Made by a program: the position numbers and the translations under genes | Assembly (NCBI RefSeq): GCF_006265095.1 | Contig: NZ_VCNK01000012.1 | Coordinates: 33,068-97,067 of the forward strand | Reading direction: 5' to 3' | Length of the DNA stretch: 64,000 nucleotides | Source: Phaeobacter sp. B1627 | Lineage (GTDB): Bacteria > Pseudomonadota > Alphaproteobacteria > Rhodobacterales > Rhodobacteraceae | In this document: positions 36,700-45,892 of the stretch, piece after piece | How the letters are laid out: each line of letters opens with the position of its first letter | Numbering within the stretch: position 1 is the stretch's first letter | The notes under the pieces: model-generated | The model's input: only the letters and a program-made list of their open reading frames with translations | Database searches by the model: none | What the model was told of the DNA's origin: nothing

Positions 36700-37386
36700 T
36701 CAGCGTTCCTGCCGGAGCTTGCCCAGAATCCGGCGCCATCCCCCCGGCACCAGAAAGAAGGACATGCAAAACCCGGTTGCAAAGCCTGCAAGATCCGCCA
36801 CCCAATCCGGGCTTCCGCCAAAGATCAGACCGAAGACCAACTGTATGCCCATCAGAAATGCAATCAGGGAAAAGGCCCGGAATTGCTGGGCGCCGACCTT
36901 TGCGAGGGACAGCCAGAGCAGATGGGTAAAGCCCCCGATCAGCCCATAGACCGCCGGAAAGCCACCGATGAGCGCCGCCTGCCCGCCCACCAACAGCGCA
37001 TAGGCCAGCGCGCCCCCGATCGCCGAGCCCAGGAAGATGAGCACCACTGCAACCTCGCCCATCGTCTCGCCGACCATCTTGCCCATCGCCAGCAGAAACA
37101 CACAGACAAACAGGGTTTGGGTGAAGGCCCCATGCACGAAGGCATAGGTGACAAACCGCTTCAGCACGTCAAAGGGCCAGTTTCCGGTTTCCCACATCCA
37201 CCAGAAATACTGCGAGCCAAACCCGTATTCCTGCAGCGCCGCCAATCGCCAGCCAACGGCCTGCGGCCCGCCGACCAACCCGCGCGCTCCAAGCGAAAAA
37301 ACAACCTCGATCCCGAGAATAACGATCACCAGCGCCACCACGGCCGGTGGCAACGCGTTGAAGGGGGATTGGTTTGGGTCCTGCAT
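36700..37386 (-). CDS. Rhomboid-fold membrane protein lacking catalytic residues
   Basis: 228 residues with about six membrane helices and the rhomboid layout. The segment RFVTYAFVHGAFTQTLFVCV corresponds to helix 2 of active rhomboids, where the second His and the Asn of HxxxxHxxxN are absent (Gln and Val instead). The Ser motif GxSG is replaced by GGFPAVYG (141-148), so Phe143 stands where the nucleophile should be. The helix-6 AHxxG is ADLAGF, with Asp198 for the catalytic His. It should therefore be proteolytically dead. Start ATG at 37386. It lies between murJ and trpS on the opposite strand. Confidence 0.82.
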   Translation of the reverse strand: MQDPNQSPFNALPPAVVALVIVILGIEVVFSLGARGLVGGPQAVGWRLAALQEYGFGSQYFWWMWETGNWPFDVLKRFVTYAFVHGAFTQTLFVCVFLLAMGKMVGETMGEVAVVLIFLGSAIGGALAYALLVGGQAALIGGFPAVYGLIGGFTHLLWLSLAKVGAQQFRAFSLIAFLMGIQLVFGLIFGGSPDWVADLAGFATGFCMSFFLVPGGWRRILGKLRQER

Positions 37387-37481
37387 AGTGTTCCTGCTCT
37401 TTGGTGCTCTGCCCGTGTGACTGTGGGCATCTGTGGGCGTCTGTGGACGACGGAGGGCGAGTGGGGGGGTGACGGCGCCTG

Positions 37482-37510
37482 TTGACGATACTGCACGCCA
37501 TGGGTAAGCG
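37482..37510 (+). promoter_or_regulatory. Candidate trpS promoter
   Basis: TTGACG (37482-37487), a 17-bp spacer and TAAGCG (37505-37510), about 37 bp upstream of the trpS ATG. A GGGAG ribosome-binding site follows. Confidence 0.45.
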
Positions 37511-37546
37511 ACGATGGTGCATAATTCCAGACGGGAGTTTTCGACA

Positions 37547-38575
37547 ATGAGCGAAACCAGCTTCACCCCGCGAGTCTTTTCCGGGATCCAGCCTTCGGGC
37601 AACCTGCACCTGGGCAATTACCTCGGTGCCCTGAAGCGGTTCGTCGACTGGCAGGCGCGCGATGTCGAGACCGTGTACTGCATGGTCGACCTGCATGCGA
37701 TCACCGTCTGGCAGGATCCCAAGGATCTGGTGAAATCGACCCGCGAACTCTGTGCCGGGTTCATTGCCGCAGGGCTCGATCCCGAACAGTCCATTCTGAT
37801 CAACCAGAGCCAGGTCCCCGAGCATGCGCAGCTTGCATGGATCTTCAACTGTGTCGCCCGCATGGGCTGGATGCAGCGGATGACCCAATTCAAGGACAAG
37901 GCGGGCAAGAACGCCCAGAATGCCTCGCTTGGGCTTTTTGCCTATCCGGCTCTGATGGCGGCGGATATTCTGGTCTACCACGCCACCCATGTCCCCGTGG
38001 GCGAGGACCAGAAGCAGCATCTGGAACTGACCCGCGACATTGCGGCCAAATTCAACCACGACTACGGGGTTGATTTCTTTCCGCTGACCGAGCCGGTGAT
38101 CGAAGGCGCCGCAACGCGGGTGATGTCGCTGCGGGACGGCTCCAAGAAGATGTCAAAATCCGATGTCTCGGATGCCAGCCGCATCAATATGACCGATGAT
38201 GCAGAGGCGATTGCCAAAAAGATCCGCAAGGCCAAGACCGACCCTGATGCCCTGCCCTCCGAGGCCAAGGGTCTGGAAGAGCGCCCCGAGGCGCGCAATC
38301 TGGTCAATATCTTCGCCGCCCTGAACGAACAGTCGGTGGATCAGGTTCTGGCAGATGTCGGCGGCAAACAGTTCTCCGAGTTCAAACCGATGCTGGTGGA
38401 TCTGGCGGTGGCAAAACTGGCGCCGATCTCGACCGAGATGGCCCGCCTGATGCAGCATCCCGATGAGATCGACAAGATCCTTTCCCGCGGGTCACAGCGC
38501 GCGCGTGAAATCACGGCTCCGATCCTGCGCCAGACATACGACATTGTCGGCATGGTCGCGCCGGTCGAGATCTGA
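37547..38575 (+). CDS. trpS: Tryptophanyl-tRNA synthetase
   Basis: 342 residues of a class I synthetase. The HIGH-type motif appears as [11 protein letters not shown] and the KMSKS motif as KKMSKSD. The tryptophan/AMP-site residues lie in VDLHAIT and GEDQKQH. The ATG at 37547 is preceded by GGGAG and gives the normal start ([18 protein letters not shown]). A strong terminator follows. Confidence 0.97.
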   Translation: MSETSFTPRVFSGIQPSGNLHLGNYLGALKRFVDWQARDVETVYCMVDLHAITVWQDPKDLVKSTRELCAGFIAAGLDPEQSILINQSQVPEHAQLAWIFNCVARMGWMQRMTQFKDKAGKNAQNASLGLFAYPALMAADILVYHATHVPVGEDQKQHLELTRDIAAKFNHDYGVDFFPLTEPVIEGAATRVMSLRDGSKKMSKSDVSDASRINMTDDAEAIAKKIRKAKTDPDALPSEAKGLEERPEARNLVNIFAALNEQSVDQVLADVGGKQFSEFKPMLVDLAVAKLAPISTEMARLMQHPDEIDKILSRGSQRAREITAPILRQTYDIVGMVAPVEI

Positions 38576-38612
38576 CGGCTTTCTGCGCCCCTCGCGCCGC
38601 CCTGTCTGAAAC

Positions 38613-38640
38613 TGCCGCCCCTCACCGGGCGGCGTTTTTG
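38613..38640 (+). terminator. Intrinsic terminator of trpS
   Basis: GCCGCCC / GGGCGGC stem with a short loop, followed by GTTTTTG. Confidence 0.88.
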
Positions 38641-38693
38641 TTTGTCGCACCCCCTCGCATCTGGTCAGACCCATTGAGGCGACCTGCCGGCCG

Positions 38694-39290
38694 TCACAGC
38701 CCCGCCACCCCGTCCAGCGTCAGCGCCGTGACGATGCGCGCATAGTCCTTGCGCGCCGGGATATCCGCCCCCGGGTTCCACATATAGTGCCAGTTCAGCA
38801 TCCCGAACACGGACATGGTCACGGAGCGCAGCGTCTGACGATCCTTTTGCATCCGCTCTGGCGCGGCGTCGCGGATCACCCCCATGAGGCAATGCACCAT
38901 ATCCCGCTGATAGGCGCGCAACTGCTCCTGCTGGCCATCGGGGAGCGCGGACATGGCATTGAGCTGGACCTTGTGTTCGTGATCGGCGCCCTCATAGGCG
39001 AGAAGCACCTCCGTCAGGATCTGCTGCAGCCGTTCGCGCGGGGCCAGCGCCCGCAGGTCCATTCCACAGATCCGGGCACTGAGCCGACTGAGGTAGCTGT
39101 CGAGCACATCAAACAGCAACGCCTCCTTGCCGTCGTAGTAGTGATAGATATTCGCTTTCGAGATCCCACAGGCCTGCGCGATGCGGGTCATGGAGGCGCG
39201 ATCGTACCCTTCTTCGGCAAACAGGCGCGCCGCCGCACCGAGGATCTGGGCGCGCTTGTGGTCGTGGTCTTTGGCAATTGTCCGAACCAA
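38694..39290 (-). CDS. TetR-family regulator of phenylacetate genes (PaaR-like)
   Basis: 198 residues. The N-terminal helix-turn-helix (MTRIAQACGISKANIYHYYDGKEAL) is typical of TetR proteins, and the C-terminal ligand/dimer domain follows. It starts 5 bp after paaK, so it belongs to the paaI-paaK-tetR transcript. By context it should repress the paa genes and sense phenylacetyl-CoA or a ring-opened CoA ester. The likely operator is the palindrome at 41223-41234. Confidence 0.88.
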   Translation of the reverse strand: MVRTIAKDHDHKRAQILGAAARLFAEEGYDRASMTRIAQACGISKANIYHYYDGKEALLFDVLDSYLSRLSARICGMDLRALAPRERLQQILTEVLLAYEGADHEHKVQLNAMSALPDGQQEQLRAYQRDMVHCLMGVIRDAAPERMQKDRQTLRSVTMSVFGMLNWHYMWNPGADIPARKDYARIVTALTLDGVAGL

Positions 39291-39295
39291 ACTCT

Positions 39296-40606
39296 CTACC
39301 TTTTTTCTCGATTGTCGACGACGCGGCGCGCCTTTCCCTGCGATCGCTCCACACTGCCGGGGTCGCCGACCGCCACCTCGGCCGAAATCCCGACGATCTC
39401 CTTGACGCGTGTGACCAGAATGTCCGTACAGGCCCGCCGGTGCTCCGCGCCGCTATGTGTCGGCAGGAGTTCCACATGGATGCGCATCGCGTCCATCTGC
39501 CCCTCGCGAAAGAGCTCGATCTGGTAGTAGGGCGCAAGCGCCTCCACCGTCAGCATCTGTTCCTCGATCTGACTGGGAAACACATTGACCCCCCGCAGAA
39601 TGATCATGTCATCAGAGCGACCGGTGATCTTGGCCATACGCCGCATCGACCGGGCCGTGCCGGGCAGCAACCGTGTCAGATCGCGGGTCCGGTAGCGGAC
39701 CATCGGCAACCCTTCCTTGGTCAGCGTCGTGAGGACCAGCTCTCCCAACGCGCCGTCGGGCAGCACATCGCCAGTGTCAGGATCGATGATCTCGGGCAGG
39801 AAATGGTCTTCCCAGACCACCGGGCCATCCTTGGTTTCGACGCATTCGCTGGCCACCCCGGGGCCCATGATTTCGGACAACCCGTAGATATCCACCGCAT
39901 GCATGTCAAAAGCCGCCTCGACTTCGCGGCGCATGGCGTCAGTCCAGGGCTCCGCGCCAAACACGCCGACCTGCAAGGACGACGCCCGCGGGTCCAGCCC
40001 CATGCGCACATATTGCTCGAGGATGTTCAATATATAGGACGGAGTCACCATGATCCCGTGGGGGCGAAAATCCTCGATCAGGCTGACCTGCCGTTCTGTC
40101 TGGCCGCCGGACATCGGCACCACCGTGGCCCCGAGGCGCTCAATGCCGTAATGCGCCCCCAGCCCGCCGGTAAACAGCCCATAGCCATAGGCATTATGCA
40201 CCATATCCCCCCGCCGCAGCCCCGAGGCCCGCAGCGAGCGGGCGACGAGATCCGCCCAGTTGTCTATATCCGTCTGCGTATAGCCCACAACGGTCGGCTT
40301 GCCGGTGGTCCCCGAGGAGGCATGAAGGCGTATGATCCGCTCACGCGGCACCGCGAACAGGCCAAACGGATAGGCATCGCGCAGGTCCGCCTTGGTGGTG
40401 AAGGGGAGTTTTGCCAGATCCGCGAGATCCTGCACATCGTCGGGGTGGACCCCGGCCGCGTCAAACCGCGCCTTGTACAGGGGCACATTCTCATAGGCGT
40501 GGCGCAGCGACCACTTCAATCGCTGCAACTGCAGGCCTCGGATCTCGTCGACAGACGCGATCTCGATCGGGTCCAAATCCCCCCGGTCCGGTGTCAAATC
40601 AAGCAT
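39296..40606 (-). CDS. paaK: Phenylacetate-CoA ligase
   Basis: Activates phenylacetate to phenylacetyl-CoA using ATP, the entry step of the pathway. 436 residues, typical length. The AMP-binding P-loop is LHASSGTTGKPTVVGYT. Other landmarks are AYGYGLFTGGLGAHYG, DIYGLSEIMGPGVA and TGRSDDMIILRGVNVFPSQIE. The ATG at 40606 fits the family; the upstream ORF extension overlaps paaI. Confidence 0.97.
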   Translation of the reverse strand: MLDLTPDRGDLDPIEIASVDEIRGLQLQRLKWSLRHAYENVPLYKARFDAAGVHPDDVQDLADLAKLPFTTKADLRDAYPFGLFAVPRERIIRLHASSGTTGKPTVVGYTQTDIDNWADLVARSLRASGLRRGDMVHNAYGYGLFTGGLGAHYGIERLGATVVPMSGGQTERQVSLIEDFRPHGIMVTPSYILNILEQYVRMGLDPRASSLQVGVFGAEPWTDAMRREVEAAFDMHAVDIYGLSEIMGPGVASECVETKDGPVVWEDHFLPEIIDPDTGDVLPDGALGELVLTTLTKEGLPMVRYRTRDLTRLLPGTARSMRRMAKITGRSDDMIILRGVNVFPSQIEEQMLTVEALAPYYQIELFREGQMDAMRIHVELLPTHSGAEHRRACTDILVTRVKEIVGISAEVAVGDPGSVERSQGKARRVVDNREKR

Positions 40607-40640
40607 TGGCGTCCTCCATCGCCTGTGTGGATCGGGCCGG

Positions 40641-41096
40641 TCACACATCGACCCCTTCGGCATCCGTCTCCTCAAACAGATGCCCTTTGACCGTGCGGGA
40701 GCAGCCGCGCATCTCCGCAATCCTCCGCCCCGCCGCGGTCCTGACCGTGACGTCGTAGATCCCGCTGCGCCCTGTCAGAGAGACCTCGCGCGCCTCGGCG
40801 ATCAGGTGGTCGCCCAACTGGCCAGGCGCGACAAAGCTGATGGTATTGTGCTGGGCCACCGTCGCCTGATTGCGGCTGTTGCAGGCAAAGGCAAAGGCGC
40901 TGTCGGCCAGCATGAAGATCACGCCACCATGGCAAATCCCATGTCCATTGCAGTGATGGGGCGCAACGGTCAGGGTCAGACGGGCCTGGCCTTCCTCGAC
41001 ATTGTCGATCTCCATGCCTGCCCATTTGGAGGCTGCATCGCCGTCCCACATCGCCGCTGCGGCTCGGTGGGCCCGCTCGGTTGCATTCAATGACAT
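40641..41096 (-). CDS. paaI: Hydroxyphenylacetyl-CoA thioesterase PaaI
   Basis: 151 residues of the hot-dog fold. The signature HHCNGHGICHGGVIFMLADSAFAFACN holds the catalytic Asp and Gly-rich loop. It hydrolyses stalled CoA esters to rescue coenzyme A during aromatic degradation. First gene of the minus-strand paa transcript, 34 bp before paaK. Confidence 0.95.
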   Translation of the reverse strand: MSLNATERAHRAAAAMWDGDAASKWAGMEIDNVEEGQARLTLTVAPHHCNGHGICHGGVIFMLADSAFAFACNSRNQATVAQHNTISFVAPGQLGDHLIAEAREVSLTGRSGIYDVTVRTAAGRRIAEMRGCSRTVKGHLFEETDAEGVDV

Positions 41097-41222
41097 TACT
41101 GTCCCCTCCCCCTTTGGCCGCGTCGGATTTCGACCTGTGGCTCCCGGTGAAGGCCGCGCCGGCAACGGCTCCCGACCCGAGCTGCCTCCGCCCTCGCCTT
41201 TGCAAAAATTCTTGCATAAACC

Positions 41223-41234
41223 GACCGGACGGTC
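41223..41234. promoter_or_regulatory. TetR-type operator in the divergent paaI/paaZ promoter region
   Basis: GACCG-GA-CGGTC inverted repeat inside ACCGACCGGACGGTCAAT, the general form of TetR-family sites in this bacterial group. It is placed to control both directions. A TTGCAT lies just upstream at about 41212. Confidence 0.6.
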
Positions 41235-41313
41235 AATGCTGTGAGAGAGGCGCATGGCCATCCGCTCGGGCGATCGCCGCCAAGGTGGGCTGACTTCAAA
41301 GGGGGACGCAGGC

Positions 41314-43359
41314 ATGGGCGTGAGAGATGTGGCAAGCTATGTCGCCGGACAGTGGATCGGCCCCGATGACGGCGCCCGCGAGATTGCCTCTGCCCTCAAC
41401 GGTCAGGTGATTGCGCGGGCGGGACACAGCCGGCTGGACACGCAGGCGATGCTGGATCATGCGCGCACGGTCGGCGGGCCTGCGCTGCGGGCCATGACGT
41501 TCCACGACCGCGCCCGGATGCTGAAGGCACTGGCGCTCCATCTCGACGCCCACAAACAGCCACTCTACGATCTGAGCTTTGAGACCGGCGCCACGCAAAC
41601 AGACCACCTGATCGACGTGGACGGGGGCATTGGAACCGCGCTTGTCTTTGCCTCCAAGGGGCGCCGGGAACTGCCCGACGGGCATGTATATGTCGACGGC
41701 GAGGTCGAGCAGCTTTCGCGCAAGGGGACATTTGTCGGCCAGCATATCTGCACTCCCAGGCCGGGTGTCGCCGTTCATATCAATGCGTTCAACTTCCCGG
41801 TCTGGGGCATGCTGGAAAAGCTGGCCCCGACCTTGCTGGCAGGGGTGCCGGCCATCATCAAGCCGGCAACCGCGACCTGCTATGTGAGTGAGGCCGCCGT
41901 TCGGATCTTGTTGGACAGCGAATTGCTGCCAGAGGGCGCACTGCAGCTGGTCAGCGGTGGCTTGGGTGACATGCTCGACCGGCTAACCTGTCAGGACATG
42001 GTGAGCTTTACCGGCTCCGCAACCACCGCGCTGAAACTGCGGCAAACGCCTGCCCTATTGGAAAACGCCGTCCGCTTCGTCGCCGAACAAGACAGCCTGA
42101 ACGCCTCCATCCTCGGCCCGGACGTGGCGCCGGGAACCGAGGAATTCGATCTGTTCCTCCGGGAGGTGCAGCGTGAAATGACGGTGAAAGCGGGCCAGAA
42201 ATGCACCGCGATACGTCGCATATTGGTCCCCTGCGCTCAGGTGGAGGCGGTGATCGCGGGCCTGCGCGCGGCCCTTGGGCAGATCACCATAGGCGACCCG
42301 CGCTTGGAGCCCCCCCACACAGGCGCCCTCCATATGGGGGCGCTGGTCTCTGCCGCGCAAAGGCGCGACGTGCTGGAGAAGGCGGCGCTGATCGGTCAGG
42401 AAGCCACGCGGGTCTTCGGCGACCCGGACACTTTCCCAACCCTCGGCGCCGACAAGGATACAGGCGCCTTTGTGCCGCCGATGCTGTATCATTGCACCGA
42501 CCCTGACGGTGCCCAACACGTTCACCACACCGAGGTCTTTGGCCCGGTCTCCACCGTGATGGGATACCGGGACCTCCGCCATGCGGCAGACCTGGCCAAT
42601 CGGGGTCAGGGCTCGCTCGTTGCATCCGTCATCACTGCGGATCTATCCGTCGCCCGCGACCTGGCCCTCAATATCGCGGCGTTTCATGGCCGGATCTATA
42701 TCAACAACGCGACATCAATGGCAGAAGCCACCGGCCATGGCTCGCCCCTGCCCCATCTGGTTCACGGTGGCCCCGGACGGGCCGGCGGAGGCGAGGAGCT
42801 GGGCGGCATCCGGGCGGTAAAACACTACATGCAACGCACCGCCGTGCAGGGAAGCCCCGAGATCCTGAGCGCCATCACCGGCACCTGGGTTCCCGGCAGC
42901 ACCGAAGAAACCGGCCCCGACCACCCCTTCACCCGCCGCTTCGAAGAGCTCTCAATCGGAGAGACCCTGCACTGTCCGGCCCGATTGATATCAAGCGACG
43001 ACATCGACCAGTTCGCCACCTTCACGGGGGATACGTTCTACGCCCATATGGACGATGCGGCGGCGGCGCGAAATCCATTCTTTCCGGGCCGTGTTGCCCA
43101 TGGATATCTTCTTCTGTCCTTCGCGGCCGGGATGTTCGTTCAGCCCGACGAAGGACACGTGCTGGCCAACACCGGCCTCGATTCCCTGCGGTTCATGAAG
43201 CCCGTCACCCCCGGCGACAGCATCAAAGTCCGCCTGACCGTCAAGGCAAAGACCCGACGCACCGACGCCTACGGGGAAGTCCGCTGGCATGTGACGCTGA
43301 CCAATCAGACCGACGAACCAGTGGCGGAATATGACCTTCTGACAATGGTCGCGACCTGA
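41314..43359 (+). CDS. paaZ: Bifunctional oxepin-CoA hydrolase / aldehyde dehydrogenase PaaZ
   Basis: Opens the oxepin-CoA ring and oxidises the resulting semialdehyde. 681 residues. The N-terminal aldehyde dehydrogenase domain (about 1-520) has NAFNFPVWGMLEKLAP, FTGSATTA and the catalytic Cys in VKAGQKCTAIRR. The C-terminal MaoC-like hydratase domain (about 530-681) has TGDTFYAHMDDAAAARNPFF and GRVAHGYLLLS. The ATG at 41314 follows AAAGGGGG; an in-frame ATG at 41254 lacks such a site. The paaABCDE epoxidase genes are not in the window. Confidence 0.96.
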   Translation: MGVRDVASYVAGQWIGPDDGAREIASALNGQVIARAGHSRLDTQAMLDHARTVGGPALRAMTFHDRARMLKALALHLDAHKQPLYDLSFETGATQTDHLIDVDGGIGTALVFASKGRRELPDGHVYVDGEVEQLSRKGTFVGQHICTPRPGVAVHINAFNFPVWGMLEKLAPTLLAGVPAIIKPATATCYVSEAAVRILLDSELLPEGALQLVSGGLGDMLDRLTCQDMVSFTGSATTALKLRQTPALLENAVRFVAEQDSLNASILGPDVAPGTEEFDLFLREVQREMTVKAGQKCTAIRRILVPCAQVEAVIAGLRAALGQITIGDPRLEPPHTGALHMGALVSAAQRRDVLEKAALIGQEATRVFGDPDTFPTLGADKDTGAFVPPMLYHCTDPDGAQHVHHTEVFGPVSTVMGYRDLRHAADLANRGQGSLVASVITADLSVARDLALNIAAFHGRIYINNATSMAEATGHGSPLPHLVHGGPGRAGGGEELGGIRAVKHYMQRTAVQGSPEILSAITGTWVPGSTEETGPDHPFTRRFEELSIGETLHCPARLISSDDIDQFATFTGDTFYAHMDDAAAARNPFFPGRVAHGYLLLSFAAGMFVQPDEGHVLANTGLDSLRFMKPVTPGDSIKVRLTVKAKTRRTDAYGEVRWHVTLTNQTDEPVAEYDLLTMVAT

Positions 43360-43419
43360 GTGCCAACTCGCGTCGGATCGGGGCTGGCGCGTGACTGGCT
43401 GGCTGCCTATTCTGGCGCA

Positions 43420-44268
43420 ATGGAAACAGAGGCACATGAGTGGTTTTCCGCCGCGATCGGGGCACTTGCGGATCAGCAAGGCCAACGGGTCTGGTCTGTC
43501 ATCATCTCGTTTCTGGGCGATATGGCGCAGGGCGAAGGCGCCGGAATCAGCAGCGCAGCCCTGACCCGGGTGATCACGCCGCTCGGCATCAAACCAGAGG
43601 CCATCCGCGTCGCCCTCCACCGTCTGCGCAAGGACGGCTGGACAGAAAGCGAACGCCGCGGCCGCGGCTCGGTGCATTTCCTCACCCCCCATGGACGCGC
43701 TCAATCGGCCTTGGTCACACCGCGCATCTATTGCCGCACGGCCTGCACCACACTGGACTGGCACGTTCTGATCGCAGGCACCCCGTCCGGCCTCGAGCTA
43801 CTGGACGCGCTGGCAGATCAGTCACAGGACAGCCTGATCCGCGTCAACCGCCAAACCGGGCTGGCCCCGGGGCCGGCTCCGGACAGCATGGCCGATATGC
43901 TGGTGCTGGATGCCCGCGTTACCGAAGTGCCGGACTGGCTTCGCGACCTTCTCTATCCGCGGGCGCTGCATCATGGCTGTGCCGCACTGGATGCCGCGTT
44001 GCAGCCACTTGCCCCCCCGCCCCCATTGGATCCGCTGCGGCGCGCCTGTCTCAGGACGCTGATCGTGCATCGCTGGCGGCGCATCGTCCTGCGTCACCCG
44101 CGCCTGCCGGAACGCTTTCATCCTGCGGACTGGACCGGAGAATCCTGCCGGCAAAAGGTCTTTGCACTTCTGGATGCTCTACCGCAGCCCAGCCTGACCG
44201 AACTTGAACACGCAGAGGCCTTGCCGGTGATGGATTTCACGACAGACAAGACAGTGACAACCTCCTGA
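43420..44268 (+). CDS. paaX: PaaX-family transcriptional regulator
   Basis: About 282 residues. The winged-helix N-terminus is followed by the RVALHRLRKDGWTESERRGRGS block and a PaaX-type central and C-terminal domain (HRWRRIVLRHPRLPERFHPADW). PaaX proteins bind phenylacetyl-CoA and release paa promoters. The frame stays open to a GTG at 43360, directly after the paaZ stop; the ATG at 43420 is favoured because residues before it are not family-like. A second regulator beside the TetR gene makes control here double. Confidence 0.85.
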   Translation: METEAHEWFSAAIGALADQQGQRVWSVIISFLGDMAQGEGAGISSAALTRVITPLGIKPEAIRVALHRLRKDGWTESERRGRGSVHFLTPHGRAQSALVTPRIYCRTACTTLDWHVLIAGTPSGLELLDALADQSQDSLIRVNRQTGLAPGPAPDSMADMLVLDARVTEVPDWLRDLLYPRALHHGCAALDAALQPLAPPPPLDPLRRACLRTLIVHRWRRIVLRHPRLPERFHPADWTGESCRQKVFALLDALPQPSLTELEHAEALPVMDFTTDKTVTTS

Positions 44269-44382
44269 GAAGGATCAATAAAATCGATCTGGCAGAAAAA
44301 ACATCCCGAAATCGGCGCCTTGCGTCGATTTCACCCTTGACCCTTTGGACGCCATTCCGTACATCGCCTCCACACAGCGAGC

Positions 44383-44459
44383 GGCGGAGTAGCTCAGTTG
44401 GTTAGAGCAGCGGAATCATAATCCGCGTGTCGGGGGTTCAAGTCCCTCCTCCGCTACCA
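44383..44459 (+). tRNA. tRNA-Met (anticodon CAT)
   Basis: 77 nt with a full cloverleaf. Acceptor GGCGGAG pairs with CTCCGCT (first pair G-U), the D-loop is AGCTCAGTTGGTTAGAGC, the anticodon stem is GCGGA/TCCGC with loop ATCATAA, and the T-arm holds GGTTCAAGTCC. CCA is encoded. The lack of the initiator-type three G-C anticodon pairs and C1-A72 mismatch indicates the elongator form. A tRNA-Ile2 with modified CAT is less likely. Confidence 0.95.
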
Positions 44460-44829
44460 CCCTTCCCAAACCATGCCAGATAGACATAGCGAAACCAGCA
44501 CCCTGCCGGGTAATTGGGCTGAGCAGGTTTGATGCCGTTGGCGCACCGAGATGCCCAAAGAGATGCACACAGCTCGACGGCAGCGTCATACCCGTTTCGC
44601 TTGCCCTACCGCATTCTCCCTTCGACATATTTTACGGCCCGAAGCTTTACGGCCCGAGGCTGACGATGGCCGGCGAACATGGCGCAGCTTGCACTCTGCG
44701 CCATAAAAAGAGATCACCTTGCAACCGGTGACGAACAAAAATTTGCGCACGTAAACCTTTCAGGCCAAAGTATGCATGAAAAACCGTCAATCACTGGATG
44801 AGAACGGCAGGGATGAGAGAAGGATCGCC
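44460..44829. other. Intergenic region between tRNA-Met and the LacI-type regulator
   Basis: No supported gene. It holds a tandem duplication (TTTACGGCCCGAAGC then TTTACGGCCCGAGGC, about 44633-44662) and the regulator's operator-like palindrome at 44742. A minus-strand ORF ending over the tRNA is an artefact. Confidence 0.6.
44742..44755. promoter_or_regulatory. LacI-type operator upstream of the regulator gene
   Basis: TTTGCGCACGTAAA matches the perfect palindrome in front of the transporter operon at 12 of 14 positions, suggesting autoregulation. Confidence 0.65.
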
Positions 44830-45861
44830 ATGCAAAACTCCAAGATCCGCAATATGGAGGAACTCGCCAGCGTCAGCGGCATTTCCCGTCCGACCCTGTC
44901 GAAATATTTCAACGACCCAGACAGCGTCAGGGCGTCGACGCGGAAAAAGATCGAAGCCGCACTGGAGACCTACGACTACCGGCCCAACATCTATGCGATG
45001 AACCAAAACCGGCGCCTGACCAAGAATATTGGCATCGTGGTCCCCTATCTAGCGGATCCGTTTTTTGCCGAAATCGCAAGGGTGATCGAGGATCTCGTGA
45101 TCGAAGGTGGCTTTCGTCCGATCTTGCTGAGCTCGCATGGCAACTCGGAGCAGGAGATCGAAAACCTCGACTCCCTGCAGTCGATCCGCCCGGCCGGAGT
45201 GCTTATGGCCCCGCTGGGCCGCAACTCGGATATTGCCGCCGCCGAACGGTTCTGCGCCGAAGTCCCGACCGTGCTCTTTGACAATTCGATCGGCGATCTT
45301 GGCGAGGCCTTCTTTGGCTTGGACAACCTGCAAAGCATTGGTACCATAGTAAAATATCTCTGCAATACCGGAGAGGCTCCGGTGTTTTTTGAGATGCGGA
45401 CCCCAACAAACCCAAACGCCTACAAACGCCGCAATGCCTATATTGAGACGATGGAAAAACTTGGCCTCACACCGCAGCTTATTCAGGTGGATGGCGATAC
45501 ATGGGAGTTTGAAAAAATCGGATACGAAGGCGGTCTGGACGCAATTCGGACCCGTCAGCTGAACACAAATACCGTCCTGTGCTCGAATGACCGGCTGGCG
45601 ATCGGCTTTCTGGCTGCGGCCTATGAATGCGGCCTTCGCGTCGGGCGCGGTCCCAGCTATGCGCTCCGGGTTGCGGGCCACGATGACCACCCCTATGCGC
45701 GCTTCACCTGTCCGCCTCTGACCACCGTGGCACAGGACTATGCCGCCATCGCGACCAAAAGCGTGGAGGCGATTCTGTCGCTCATCGAATCAGGCGAGCG
45801 CGCAAAATCCCGGGTGACAACGCTGTTTTCCGGCAAGCTGATCGAGCGGGTCTCCGCCTAA
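44830..45861 (+). CDS. LacI-family transcriptional regulator of the sorbitol/mannitol operon
   Basis: 343 residues. The N-terminal HTH and hinge (MEELASVSGISRPTLSKYFN, then YRPNIYAMNQNRR) are followed by a sugar-binding effector domain (NIGIVVPYLADPFFAEIARV). The ATG at 44830 follows GAAGGA; the ORF extension upstream is not conserved. Adjacent to and in the same orientation as the polyol operon, with related palindromes before both, so it is the probable local repressor. Confidence 0.9.
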   Translation: MQNSKIRNMEELASVSGISRPTLSKYFNDPDSVRASTRKKIEAALETYDYRPNIYAMNQNRRLTKNIGIVVPYLADPFFAEIARVIEDLVIEGGFRPILLSSHGNSEQEIENLDSLQSIRPAGVLMAPLGRNSDIAAAERFCAEVPTVLFDNSIGDLGEAFFGLDNLQSIGTIVKYLCNTGEAPVFFEMRTPTNPNAYKRRNAYIETMEKLGLTPQLIQVDGDTWEFEKIGYEGGLDAIRTRQLNTNTVLCSNDRLAIGFLAAAYECGLRVGRGPSYALRVAGHDDHPYARFTCPPLTTVAQDYAAIATKSVEAILSLIESGERAKSRVTTLFSGKLIERVSA

Positions 45862-45892
45862 GGCCTTGAGAATTCGGGCACAGCGCCAAAAT

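Noticed and set aside
39278..40690. 470-codon plus-strand ORF over paaK
   Set aside because: Antisense shadow of paaK with no recognisable domain.
44416..44628. Minus-strand ORF ending VVAEEGLEPPTRGL
   Set aside because: Well-known artefact: the peptide comes from reading the complement of a tRNA gene.
44633..44662. Duplicated TTTACGGCCCGA(A/G)GC as regulator operators
   Set aside because: A direct, not inverted, repeat; it does not match the palindrome pair that fits the LacI-type regulator.
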